From NCBI GenBank assembly GCA_033026295.1, contig CM065188.1, forward strand, positions 18,488,619 through 18,552,618: a stretch of 64,000 nt of DNA, in the 5' to 3' direction. This stretch comes from Channa striata. Taxonomy: Eukaryota > Chordata > Actinopteri > Anabantiformes > Channidae. A program made the translations under genes and the position numbers. Below, one piece after another: positions 46,149 to 57,944 of this stretch (position 1 is its first letter; every line of letters begins with the position of its first letter). Under the pieces are notes generated by a model. That model worked only from the letters and a program-made list of their open reading frames with translations, made no database searches and was not told where the DNA came from.

Positions 46149-49100
46149 TTACAGACTGTACAGTATTTTCTTGCGCGCAAACTCCTCTGCCCACCTGAGA
46201 GCACCCATGATGTCACTGCTACTTCCTGTTCCCTTGGCAACCTGTGCTGAGCCCCCGGCATTCCCACCGAGGTGATGACACACTGCCATCGCCCAATCAG
46301 ATGCAAGCAGAGGTGGTGAGTTCTGAATAGGAAAATACAGTGAATTGGACGGTCGTAAAATCCAAACAAACCCCAGCCATCTGTGAAACAGTTAATGTTG
46401 TCGCCACAAACTGTGGAGAAATGCAGAAAGCTTTCACCATGGTAAATACAAAAAAGTATATTGAAGACATTTGATGGAAATACCACCAACAGGTGGGTTC
46501 TGGTTACCTTTGGAACCTGGCAGGCACACAGAACCCTCCCAGAATGTCTGTGGTGAGCGAGCAGCATCACATAGCTGTGAGGAGATTTGGTGCTTAGCTG
46601 GTTTACGGTCTTCATCAATACCTGGAGACATCAGAGAGCTGCTCAGTGGATTCTGATTCATCTGACATGTCACCAACAGGTTTGTCTGCAGCTGCTACTT
46701 ACCGACAGAGAGTCCGTGTCCACCGAGTCCACAACCAGCTCCTTCCGGCCATTCTTCTCCAGGACAGCCTGAGCTCTCACTGCAGCCTGAGCAAAGAATG
46801 AGGGGGGAGCAGCTGTACAATCATTCTAGGTGAGACAGTAACTGTTTAGATTTGAATGTGCTCAGTCATATCTGCCTATGATTCTGCTGTATTTAACGTG
46901 CTTGTTAACCTGAAACAAAAACAGAGACAGACAGAGAGAGATATAATCAGAGACAGGTGTACGTCAGGTGAGTGTGGACCTCTCTGATCTCCAGTTTCCT
47001 GACACTAGTGTTACTGCTCCTCTGCAGGGCTTTGAGTCGACTCTGCAGGTCTCTGCGCTGCCACTGAGGGATAGGGGTGTTGTCCACAGCCTGTCAGACA
47101 CGGCACAGCGTCAAATAACATATCAGCTACACAGCACATCCTCTCACATGCTGTAGTGCATCACGGGTAGTGTACGTACATCAGAGAGAACGCCCACTTC
47201 CTTGGCAAGGCGCTGAGCGGAGACGAGGCTGGTGGGAGCAGGGCCATGCAGTCTGGCTGCCAGAGAATCCACATCCTGGAAAAGAGCCTGACCTGCCTCC
47301 CGAGCCTGTGAAGATAGTGGTCAGAGACGCCAATCATCACACAATAAAACCAAACTAAGAAAACAAATTACTACAGATGCATCAGAAAAAAACTGATTCA
47401 GGTCTCCAAACAGACTCCTCTGAAAAGTCTCCCTGCATGGGGACACTGACTGGGTTTACAGAAAAGTGGAGCTTATCTTTTCACAGATTTTGTAATGCCG
47501 AGACTGACCCTGGTGGCATCCAGTCCTGTCACCGCCACGATCCGACTGATCCCCTTAACAATCTGTTTCTCAGAGATGATCACGAGGTCCTGAATGGATC
47601 CGGTCTGCAGCAGGTGGCTGCAGAGTCACAGTCAAATACAGGTGTTAGAAACCCCAGAAGAAGAAAAGTTCTGACAGTATGGGATGGTCTGCATTCAGAC
47701 TGACAGGTTAAAAGACCCACACTGAAAACAATTATGCAGAATCATTGTTTGACTCAGAACTAAAGGCCTGTCAGTGTCTGTTCTCACTGAGACATGTCCC
47801 AGCCAGCATTAGCTTGGGGACTTGTCATCACTGACAACTAACCAAGCTTTACTCCTTACATCTCCATCTGTCAGGTTGATCAAAGATCAAACCCAATGTT
47901 TCTGAATATGCAGAAATATACTAATTTTGCAGACACTGGTCCTATCTCATCTTAACCACTGCAGTGCCCTGCTGACGGGGCTACTGGCAGCACAATCGAC
48001 CCTGATCTAATTTTTGATAGACCAAAAAGGGGACGGTGGCTATGATTCATCTTATCTGTTCTGTTCTGCACATGCATCTCATGACTCAAACACTTCTTCT
48101 CAAAGCACTTTGCCTTATTGTCTTCTTGACTTGGCTTTGGATAAAGATGTCCACTAAGTGACCTAATGTAAGGGTAAATGCTCCCCTCTCTGACAGAAAG
48201 GTGAACAGTTGTGTTTCATCTCACGTTCCACAGCAGAGCTCCACAGATGTCTGCCTGTCTGTCTGATTGTCCAGCAACATTGGGACCTGTACCCCTACAG
48301 ACACCACCCGGACAGGGTCAGGGTAGACCTATGGAGACAAACACTCAGTCAGTAAACCTGGAGACAGACAGAGACAGTGAGACAGGTCTGTGTCGTCCAC
48401 CTCATCGATGGTCCTCAGTCCTTTGATAGACCTGGCTGTCTGCAGAGGAAGCTCCTGGCTGTGGACGCTCTGATTGGATGAGATGATGTTGTTGACACAT
48501 GTCTCCACTTGCTGAAGCTGAGAGATGCTCAGAGAGCCCTGAGCACAGAAAACATCACAGGTAAGAAGCAGCTCTTCAATCTCTACACACACATTCTGGG
48601 ACCAGACCCAGAACCTGAGGCTTTCAGTCAAATGCTCAATGACTCCTCAGGACTGTTCACTCTGGGTTTTCTTCTAACTGTGGGTTTACTTTAGTCCGTT
48701 TCATGCCCCAGCTGTTCTGTCTGAAACATTGTGGTTTTGAACAGATTCTCTTAGAAAACAGGTTGTTAACCTCATTGGTTTCCACCTGCTTAAGCATGGG
48801 ATAAATCAAATAAGTCTTTAATTTTAGCAGGACAAAACTGAACGAGGGATAAAAAAAAAAAAATCTGCATTTTAGAAGTGCCATTTACTGTGTTAACACA
48901 AACAAAATGATGAATCCTTTAAGGTGAATAGATGCTTGGCCATATTGACTGTGAATTGGTTCAGTCTAGGTGCTCATTGTATGTCAAAGACAGTTGGATG
49001 CAGGAAGACCTGCATACAGGAATGAAACAACAAAACTCATCATGGGATGTCAGGACAATATTGGTAGATTTATTTTCTACCTATATATTTTCTAGTGTGT

Positions 49101-52100
49101 GAGTGTAAGTGTAAAAGTTAGACCACAAGTTGTGCTGTTGGAGGGAAAAATCTGTGTAGCAAAATGAGAAAACTGTAATAAATTATGTGGTTGATGTCAT
49201 TCAGTCGCTCTTTAGAAAGTCAGTAAGTCACGCAGTGAGTCCAATGTTTGACCTTAATGCTGAAGTCCAAGCGGAGGCGATCAGCTGAGACATGAGACCC
49301 TCTCTGCTGGACTGAGGGACCCAGGACTTCCCTCAGAGCAAAATTCAGGATGTGAGTCGCTGTGTGTTTGACCATACAGGACAGTCTGTGGACCTGAGAG
49401 ACAGACAAATGGACAGGCTAGACCAAGCTAAGCAGTTCTCCTGCAACCTGGTCCTTTATTCAGAGCATCTTTCTCTGTCTCAGAGTTTAAACTGAACCTG
49501 CTTTGTGGTATGGCGTTTACCTGGTCTAGGCAAAGCTGAACCTGGTCTCCAGTCTTGAGGATGTCGCCTACAAAAACCTGGTGGAGCACGTATCCCCCTG
49601 ACTGTACCACAGCCTCCACGGGATACAGCACATCCTGAGAGACCGGACACACTTAGATCTCACATGGACACAGCAGGTACCTGTGATGCATTTCCTGTGT
49701 CAACTGACCTGAAGTCCATCCCGGGTAAAGTAGCCCTGGTCGTGTGACTGCCCCCCTTGTTCAGAGTAAAAGCAAGTCTGGTCCAGGATGACACCACAGC
49801 GTTGACCCTCACTGACCTCTGACACCAGAGTCTGGCCATCATACAGAGCCAGGACTGTTGCACGGCATGCTGGGAACACTATGGGACAGAGGTTAGAGGT
49901 CACCTGTGTGAACAGAGAGTCCAGCTGTGTTACATGTGCAGGTAGGACTCTGTACCATATTGATCCTGGTCCAGTGTGTACTGGTATTTGAGGCCGTCAT
50001 CAGTGTGAGGCACCCCGAGCCGCTGCAGCTCTGCCAAGCTGACAACGTCCAGCATCAACTGAGAAATAGCACCCGTCTGCTCGTCAGATGCCAACTGAGA
50101 GACAGATGTTTGATGACATTGTGTTACCTGTGCAGTTACCGGTGCGATCTCAGAGCTCAAGGAAACCATCAGATTTAATTCAAAAGCCTTCTGACTGGTG
50201 CACAATAAATGTCTACAAAAGCCCCCTATCTGCCAAGTCCTACAGCCCCTTCAAACTAAAAGCCCCCGAGCAGTTAACTATTACGACCCGTTACACACTT
50301 CACCTTCTGGTGCTCTGCCATTAGTTGGTCCAGCTCCTGCTGGTCCACATGGACCCCTCTCTCCTCCAACATCAGGTCCACCAGGTCCAGAGGAAAACCC
50401 AGGTCCCTGTGCAGAGACCAGGCCACCGATGCTGACACACATACGGACACACAAAAGTCACATTCGTACCAGACGTCCACCTGTGAGAGTTCTGTGTGAG
50501 AAATACTGTTTGGGGTTTCAGTGGAATTTTGCCTCAAAGCTTTTAACGTGTTGGCACGTAAAATGTGGCATTAGTAGTTAAAAAATATAAAATGCAATAA
50601 ACAAAAGACATAAAAGTCCTTTTTATGTCTTAAGAGACCTTTTGAAACTTACCTTTACTAAAGTTTGTTTTACTTAAGTCTCTTACTTACTGACTGTTCA
50701 CTGATCACATTACCCTAACCACATACATTGGTCACGTGATCGTAGAATAATCCATCTTTGGAGAAGAATGTGAGGATTTGATTCAAAGCTCCAAAATCAA
50801 CAGTAAGTGGGTAGTGTGTTTTGTGCCTGATGGAATTTGTAGTGACTGACCGGGGAAGACTTCGTGTTTGCATTCCATCTTGTTGAGTGCGCGTTGGATC
50901 AGCCGGGTGCCCTGCTGCAGAGACGACAAGAACTGAGCCTCGTTTTCATTAATGATGTCCACAATCTGCAGCAGAAACAACTTCCCATCAGACAATAGCT
51001 GCTGATGACAGCTTCCTGTAACATTAAACTGTCACTCATCACCTTCACTTACTTTAATAATTGACAAAATGACTGTTGGTAAATTATACATTTTTCAAAC
51101 CTGACAATAATTCATCGTCTGTAATAAAGTGATCTGAACACACTGTGACTGACTGATTTTAATTGTTAGAAAGTGGAAGTATCAGAATCAGACTTACCAC
51201 GTCTGCCTCCCTGTGGAGCTCTGGGTAAACATCACCCTGGGGGGGGTGGGGGCAGTGCCGTTAAAACTCACCATCAGACGCAGTCACATCAAACCAAAAA
51301 ACACACATCTCAGAAATCATATCCTCAGTCCCTGCACCTAATCAGAGGGATCAGAAATGCATCTCACCAGGATGTCGACGACAACAGGAACCAGGGTGGC
51401 CAGAGTGCCCTGAGGAGCTTGAAGGACCTCAACACAAAACCGAACAGATCGCCGCAAAATCCTCCTCAACACCAGCCTTACACACAAAACACACAAAGAG
51501 GCTCTAATTGAACAGCCAAGTGGTGATCTGACAGCTGATTGGTGAAGGACTTACTCAGCTCCTGACATCCCTGGATAGACTCCATCAGCAATGCAGACTG
51601 ACAAAGTGCGGACGTGGTCCGCCACTACCCTGTATGCCATGTCCACCTTCCCGTGGTCGGCTGCCCCTGTCCTGCCCCTGTACGGCCCCACCCTCGACCT
51701 CTGACAACATTCGCATTGACACAACAATTACATCACCATGACAACAAAGCTGTATATGAGTCTTCCTATAGATTGTGTTCAATCTGTGTAGTATATTTTT
51801 TGTGCTGTGTGGACTGTGAGTACCTGGTGGATGGCATGCAGCAGGGGGGTGAACAGGTCTGTGTCATAATTTGATCTCATTCTCTGCAGAACGCTCACCA
51901 GTCTCTCCAATCCCATTCCAGTATCCACACTAAACTGGGGCAGCAGTCGCAGACTGTTGTCAACCTCCCTAAAAACAGACAGCACACTGGGAGCTGAACA
52001 GTACAACCAGTAGAGCTGCTTCACGGCACTGGTTCTCTATGGCTCCAACATGAATTCAACTGGTTTGACATAGACCATAGTGGTACAGGCTTGAACTTGT

Positions 52101-54788
52101 ACCTGTTGTACTGCATAAAAACTAGGTTCCAGATCTCCACCACGTCCGGGCTGTTGACATTGACAAGTTTTGAGGCATCTCGCCCCCCGACGTGGTCATA
52201 GTGGATCTCAGTGCAGGGGCCACAGGGGCCCGTGTCCCCCATCTCCCAGAAATTCTCCTTCAGACCGAATGGCAGGAGGCGACCAGGGGGAACCCTGAGG
52301 GTGACATGAAGAATCAGGACTGGGTCAATTGTTAATGTAGTTATATATTGAGGCTGTAACTAGTTAACAAGTAGGTGACAAGTTATTTAACGTAGAATCA
52401 TGTCTTCACACAGCTCTCGTTCATCAACAGAAATGGCACATGTGAGGACTTGTCGGGTTAACCTTACCCTGATTTACCCTGTCGTTCCCTGAAATGATTT
52501 GAGGCTTGTAGTTGGGAATCTCAGATTGTCTTGTCTGCATACTGTTTTCCCTCCAGCTCGTTTGACTACTCAACATAAGCTACTTTACTGTTTGCCTGCT
52601 GGAAAGGGGACCAAGTATGCGCGACCATGTCAAGTAACTTTGCAGAATATTTTTCCTGTAAATCACTTTGTGAATCCTGCTTTTGAAAGGTGCTCTATAA
52701 ATGTGTCATGACTGTGGGCCACTCTAATATAATAAAATAAGACTAATGATTTTAGTGTTTTGTGGAAGGATTGTGCAGTTTGTTTGATAACTATGAATAA
52801 ATATTGAGTATCATGTAGCCAAGGTGGGACTGAGAAGCTGAGAAGATTTTATTTTATTCATGGGGTTAGGAGTTATACAACTGGTCTTTAATTTTGCAGT
52901 TCGGTTCGGTGAGGTTGGGATGGGTTTCAGTAGAGCTTTGTGGTTTTTGTTGGCACTGCCTCTGAAGGTGATAACCATTTGGATTTTGAACACTTCGTGT
53001 TGTTTTTTACCTGGGATTGGGAAGAGTGGGAGAGCACATCATGTCATGTCTAGGTTCCCCTAGACCAGCCGCATAACCAATAAACCTCCTCAGCAAACAT
53101 CCACTCATTGTTTTAGCTCTTCCTGTTTTTGCCCTTCAAGGGTCACCTCTGTAAAAATAACCACACCTCCGAGACAAACATGGTGGAGAAGAGAAAACTC
53201 TTAAAGTACCTCAGATTTAGCAAAGTACTTGGAGACGTACCCAATGTCTAACCAGATGTCTCTTGTCTCCTCGTCAGCCAATAGCCCCGATTCAGCGTCT
53301 CCAGCAAAGTACGACACGTACAGTCTGTCTGCAGGTATTCCGTAATGCTCAGTGAGGAGGCTCCAGGCCATTGAGCACGCCTCCTCCTGATGTGCACACA
53401 AATACCAGTTAAAGGGATGTTAACAAAGACCCCCCTTTGAAACACAATCCCCCTATCCTCCTGACCTTGAAGTAATCCCCAAATGACCAGTTTCCCAGCA
53501 TTTCGAAGAAGGTGTGGTGATAGACGTCTTGGCCCACGTCCTCCAGGTCGTTGTGTTTACCACCGGCTCGGACACACTTTTGACTGTTGACAACTCGGCG
53601 GTAAGAGGCCATGGCACTGCGGGGGTCTGCCCTCCCCAGGAAGATGGGCTTAAACTAGAACACACAAACAGGAAGCAGAGACTGTCAGGTTAGAGGTAGT
53701 GACAGATCCAGCTGATTCAGAGCTCTGCAGACCAGGAGAAGAAGGGGAGAGCGTTACACCGGATGTGAAGTCTTTACTCTCGTCTCCTGTCAGTGTCTGG
53801 GCCAATGTGAAAATTATTGAACTTAATGACTGGACTGAACTTGGACCTTTCAGATCCAAAGCTCAGAAGTCTTTGGATTCATCAGAAAACAGAAAAAGAT
53901 CTTTACCTCCATTATTTATTGACTTCTCTTTACCTGTTTTTTTTTCTTTTAACCGTTTTATTACTCTTTATGACTTAGCCAACATTACAGAAGGTTTTCT
54001 GCTTGTCACAGCAGAACAAGTATTTCACATGTTCATTTGGAAGATCCTTTAGCTATCAAGCACCTCTCCTGTCGAACCAGCTCACAGTCCAGATTCGGAA
54101 AGCAGACACATATCGGGATTGGGAATGACACCAAAGTGGCTCTCTCAACTGGTGGACTGATGAGGTCAATATCCACAGTCCTTGTTCTGTGCATAAGTTC
54201 ACAGATCACGTAAATAGAACACTCCTGTGGACAATAAGCTACAAAGAAGAAGCATACGCCTCTGTAACTGCATTTGCAGAAAGTCGCTAATGTTTGTACA
54301 TTTCTAGATGTTTTGAGATACATCTAAAGCTCAGACTGAGATCAGACTGAGATTAAATCCAGTGCAACTGTCTTTGTTCTTAAACCGGAGTTTTAAAAGG
54401 TATACTCACCTGTACGTTCCATCTCTACCAAACACCAGGTAAACGGGAACACCGGATCAACTCTGAAGGACCTGCGTTTGCGTGACTCTTATTTTGAAAT
54501 CTTTAGCTAACAGCAGCTATCTTGGCGTCACAGACCGGGACGAATTAAACTCACCTGGTTCATTCCGGCGTTTACGAACAGCAGGCTAGGGTCTCCTCTG
54601 GGCCGGACCAGGGAGGACGGGACAAGCAGGTGTCCGTGTTTCTCCCGGAAGAAGTCCAAGAAGATGCTCCGGACCCGGGCAGCGGGCAGCTCCGGAGCAG
54701 AGGCGCCGAAGGAATGAGCTGAGCGGGCATGGGGGAGGCCCGGCGGCCCGCTGAGCGCCCGGAGCCTCGGGACCATCAGTCTGATCAT
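46149..54788 (-). CDS. aars2: Mitochondrial alanyl-tRNA synthetase
   Basis: Charges mitochondrial tRNA-Ala with alanine. It has 22 exons in transcription order: 54788-54555, 53654-53466, 53386-53241, 52294-52103, 51968-51824, 51700-51555, 51476-51368, 51236-51198, 50965-50851, 50431-50304, 50094-49956, 49878-49709, 49634-49521, 49393-49253, 48538-48401, 48328-48225, 47617-47509, 47305-47180, 47090-46980, 46786-46703, 46621-46508, 46322-46149. They sum to 2967 bases, 988 aa, the family's size. The N-terminus (MIRLMVPRLRALS) is basic, fitting a mitochondrial presequence. Class II signatures are AGGKHNDLEDVG / FFEMLGNWSFGDYF (exon 2) and DTGMGLERL (exon 5). The editing domain keeps HTATH (about residue 632) and CCGTH (about residue 750). 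The C-terminal domain contains RVLCACQV and VAKGTGSSSDI. The exon 15 and 19 donors (GTGGAC, GTCCAC) are weak, and exon 19's end is the least certain junction. Confidence 0.97.
47930..48180 (+). mobile_element. LINE 3' end in aars2 intron 16
   Basis: Reads QTLVLSHLNHCSALLTGLLA, a typical LINE RT thumb motif, followed by a UTR ending GGATAAAGATGTCCACTAAG then TGACCTAATGTAA, the usual fish LINE tail. Inserted antisense to aars2. Confidence 0.7.
52315..53240. other. aars2 intron 3, no second gene
   Basis: Holds an ageing interspersed repeat (GAAAGGTGCTCTATAAATGT at about 52687, a LINE/SINE-like tail). No open exon of another gene was seen. Confidence 0.4.
54040..54112 (+). repeat. LINE L2-type fragment in aars2 intron 1
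   Basis: CCTTTAGCTATCAAGCACCT ... AACCAGCTCACAGTCCAGAT matches the end of the LINE ORF at 15296-15360. Confidence 0.75.
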
Positions 54789-54905
54789 ATCGACCAGAAA
54801 GTCAGGTCAGTCTCTGACAGAACCGAACAAAACGTGGACCATACCGACCCTGTCGGGGACTACAGGTCATCACAATGCGCCTGCACACTGTAAGCTACTA
54901 CTAAG

Positions 54906-54972
54906 CTGCTGCTGCTGCTGCTTCTTCTTCTTCTTCTTCTTCTTCTTCTTCTTCTTCTTCTTCTTCTTCTTC
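54906..54972. repeat. (CTG)n(CTT)n microsatellite upstream of aars2
   Basis: About five CTG units run into 17 uninterrupted CTT units (54921-54972), that is GAA repeats on the aars2 strand, starting 118 bases upstream of the aars2 start codon. Confidence 0.95.
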
Positions 54973-55299
54973 GCTTTAATTGGCCGTTGACATCAAGGTT
55001 AAAGGAGCATTACCGCCACCTGCTGGACTGGACTGTGTGGATCCGAGCAGGAAAACTGTTTTTTGCCAAGCACAGTTAAGAACACTTAACAGAACTAGGG
55101 ATTTGTTTTGGTTTCGTTGCAAACACAAAATCTACAGAAAAAAGTTAAGGTGCAAACGTGTGACACAATATGAAATATGTACAGAAATAACATAATACAA
55201 TAAAAATAAGATAAGTGTGTATACAGTGTGAGGTAGTACAACTTGGAAAGTTAAAGTGACTGTTTGTACATTGGGGGGGATTTGGCCACTGTTCAGCGG

Positions 55300-55475
55300 T
55301 ATCTTTACAGGAAAGGGAACTTATTTAGCTGCCCTAAGAAGTACCTCTTCTAAGCCTTCTTGGGGAGGGAGCTGGTGTTCTGCTCCCACTTGAAGTCCTG
55401 GGTGATTGTGATGGCCAGGAAGCGAGAAGACTTGACGGAGGTCACCGGAGTGTCGCAGAAACCACCATGAAACTG
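55300..55475 (-). mobile_element. LINE RT fragment
   Basis: The minus strand reads GGFCDTPVTSVKSSRFLAIT then ITQDFKWEQNTSSLPKKA, stop, KRYFLGQL, a degraded copy of the SSRFLGVHITEDLTW..KKAQQRL motif of fish LINE RTs. Confidence 0.65.
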
Positions 55476-56800
55476 CAAATGTTTAAAACTGTTTAGTGTG
55501 TACTGTCAAAATAATTCCATTCAAACGGCAATATCCAACAGTATCAAAGTAAAAATGAAAAACTTCTGAAAAACTGTCGAAATAATGTTAGACAGATAAC
55601 ACTGGAGTAAAAGCAGCAGGAAGTGGTGTAGTAGGTTTTCCAGTACAGTTGTTGTGTTGGTTAAACCAAGTTTTAAAGATCAAATGAGCTTTGTAAAGGT
55701 TTGAGCTGCAGCTTGTTTTGATCTCCCTGAGTCACTAGGGGCAGACCTCCGACCTACACGCAGAGTGATCCCTCTCAGAGATAGACCCAGTGATGAATTG
55801 GGACTACAGGACCAGGACAGCACTAGGTCTGTATCAGGTGGTCCAGCTGTTCTCTCTCTGAACATCTGCTGATGTTGTTCTTGGATCTGCGTGGCAGGGT
55901 GTTAGGGGTTGGTGCTGTTGGCCAGGGGTGAGTCAATAGTGGGGTGGGGGGTTTCTGGCAGAGATACTCAGAGTGTCCAGTCCTGTTACCTCTTTCCCCC
56001 TCCTCTGAAGCTCCTACATTTTTGAGTCAGTGTTTCATCTCCCCCTGGTCTGTGATACTAGCAGTCAGTCCAGCTACAGCCGGGAGACTCCACAGTACCA
56101 GTGTCTGCAGTGTGCAGAACTCAGGAAGACCCCGAACCAGTCACTGTGTAGTCCTGTCCCCTGTGGTCAGTGTCTGGACAGGACGCAGAGGTTGGTCTGC
56201 TCCTCCCTCAGTATAAGGTTAGTGTAGAAACACTGTGTGTTACAAGTAAAAGCACAACACTAGCTATTAGTAAAAAAGACATGGAGCACTAAAAGTTACT
56301 CTTTATGTGGACCATCTCAGGTCGGACCAGTTGGGTTATAATCTTGTCAGTCACTTTATAGTGGAGCTGATGTTTATTACCTGTCTTTGTTTATCTTAAA
56401 ATTAGTTTGATAAAACATTAGTCCTGGAACTAGATAAAGTGAACCAAACTAAAAATTCCTCTGGTTTTGTGGAAAACGACCCAGTCTTGGCCAGAACCAG
56501 GTGTTTGAATCAACGTGATGACAGTCAGGTGTCAGTCTGGGAGGCCCAGCCTGATTATTGGAGAGGTTTCTGAAGCACTGTGATGAGACTGAAGCACATA
56601 CTCTGAGTGCCAATTCACCTACTGGGTTTAACCCAAATCCCTCCCTCTGTCATTTTTATACATTTGTGGCATTTTTTCAGTTGCTGATCATTTAGGCTTT
56701 CAGCTTTCACATAATTTTTGAAAGAAATGTTCCTTTTTGGTAAATTTTTGAAGTCCAGTGTCTTTTCTCTTATATTGTCATTTATACAAAACTTGGACGC
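55476..56800. other. Spacer between aars2 and the alg13-like gene
   Basis: Frames at 55944-56227 resemble no family I know. No glycosyltransferase family 28 exon (the N-terminal half of ALG13) was found here. Confidence 0.4.
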
Positions 56801-56802
56801 TG

Positions 56803-57536
56803 GACACCCTTGTGCCAAATATGTCCACCTAGATAAAAACTGCTATAAAATCATCATCCATCAACATCTTTAACTTTTTTTTTTTTTTTTTTTTTACAAA
56901 TCAGTTAAACAACTTTAGACCTGCCCAAAACTACCAAGCATTAAATAATTGAATATTTTAACCCTTTAAATGCCAGTTTACTTATTTGAACCAACACATA
57001 TTAATTAGCAAAAAAAAAAACACAAAAACAAACAAATTACCCCCTAGTAGTCACAGGCCTTAATAGTATAACTGGCAAAAATGCAAGAATTCTATGCATC
57101 AGCCTAGAATGTAGGATACATACAAATGTCACTACTTTCCTGCAAGATGAAATGCTGACATTTCAGAATGCATGTTATAGTGTAAATTTTTAAAAACGTG
57201 TTTTACATTGAAGACTATGTGTAATTGTCTGGCACTACCAAAAAATATTAATGCAATCAAACAAAATTTGTTGTTGTTGCTAATCACTACCAAATCCCTA
57301 CCAAAACCCCATCCTCCTACTTTTTAGTTTATCATAAAAAACTGAGTTTTAGTTTTTTTCAAAACATAAGCAATGATTTAAATAAGTAAACCGGGATTTA
57401 AAGGGTTAAAATTCTGAAACTCAATAAATGCTTGGTGGTTTTGATCAAGTTGTTTAAGTGATTTCTAAAAAAAATATTTATGTATGATTTTATAGCAGTT
57501 TTTATATGCGTGGACATTTTTTGGCACGAGGGTGTC
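56803..57536. mobile_element. Fold-back element with long inverted repeats
   Basis: GACACCCTTGTGCCAAATAT ... TAAAAACTGCTATAAAATCA on the left is mirrored on the right by TGATTTTATAGCAGTTTTTA ... GGCACGAGGGTGTC. The similarity continues inward for about 200 bases per arm. Inside both arms sits TTAACCCTTTAAATGCCAG / CGGGATTTAAAGGGTTAA (56957 and about 57412), resembling piggyBac termini with TTAA. No transposase frame. Confidence 0.8.
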
Positions 57537-57579
57537 GAAAGGGCATTTTTGGGTCAAGTACGTGGGCTTCAAGGACCCT

Positions 57580-57944
57580 TCAGTGTCCCTTGGATTGGTC
57601 CCTTGTGCGGTAGCTGAGGACCTGCACTTAGTTCCCGCCGCTGAAAACACGACTTCCTGCTACGGCCCCTCGGGCTCCTCAGCTCCTCGTTACTTCAGTG
57701 ATTAGTTTCACTGGAATAAGTCGGTGACTGATCAAAGGTTCGCGGTCAGTGTTAGCGGCACTTTGTGTCTGATCGTGACACGTCCGAGTCCTGGCGGGTC
57801 CGTAAAGGCCGCGGCGCCACGCGCTCATCAGAACTCATTAGTCTCACCTGGCGGCGCAGGCGACAGCGGCTCGTGCTGTCAGCGCCGAACTGGACCCGGT
57901 TGTATCGACCTTTCCGCATGTTGTGGCACTTTAGCGGCGGCGGG
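57580..57944 (+). promoter_or_regulatory. CpG-rich promoter region of the alg13-like gene
   Basis: GC- and CpG-richness rises sharply here compared with the AT-rich fold-back element upstream (for example GGTCCGTAAAGGCCGCGGCG, GGCGGCGCAGGCGACAGCGG). No TATA box was seen. Consistent with a housekeeping-type promoter. Confidence 0.55.
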
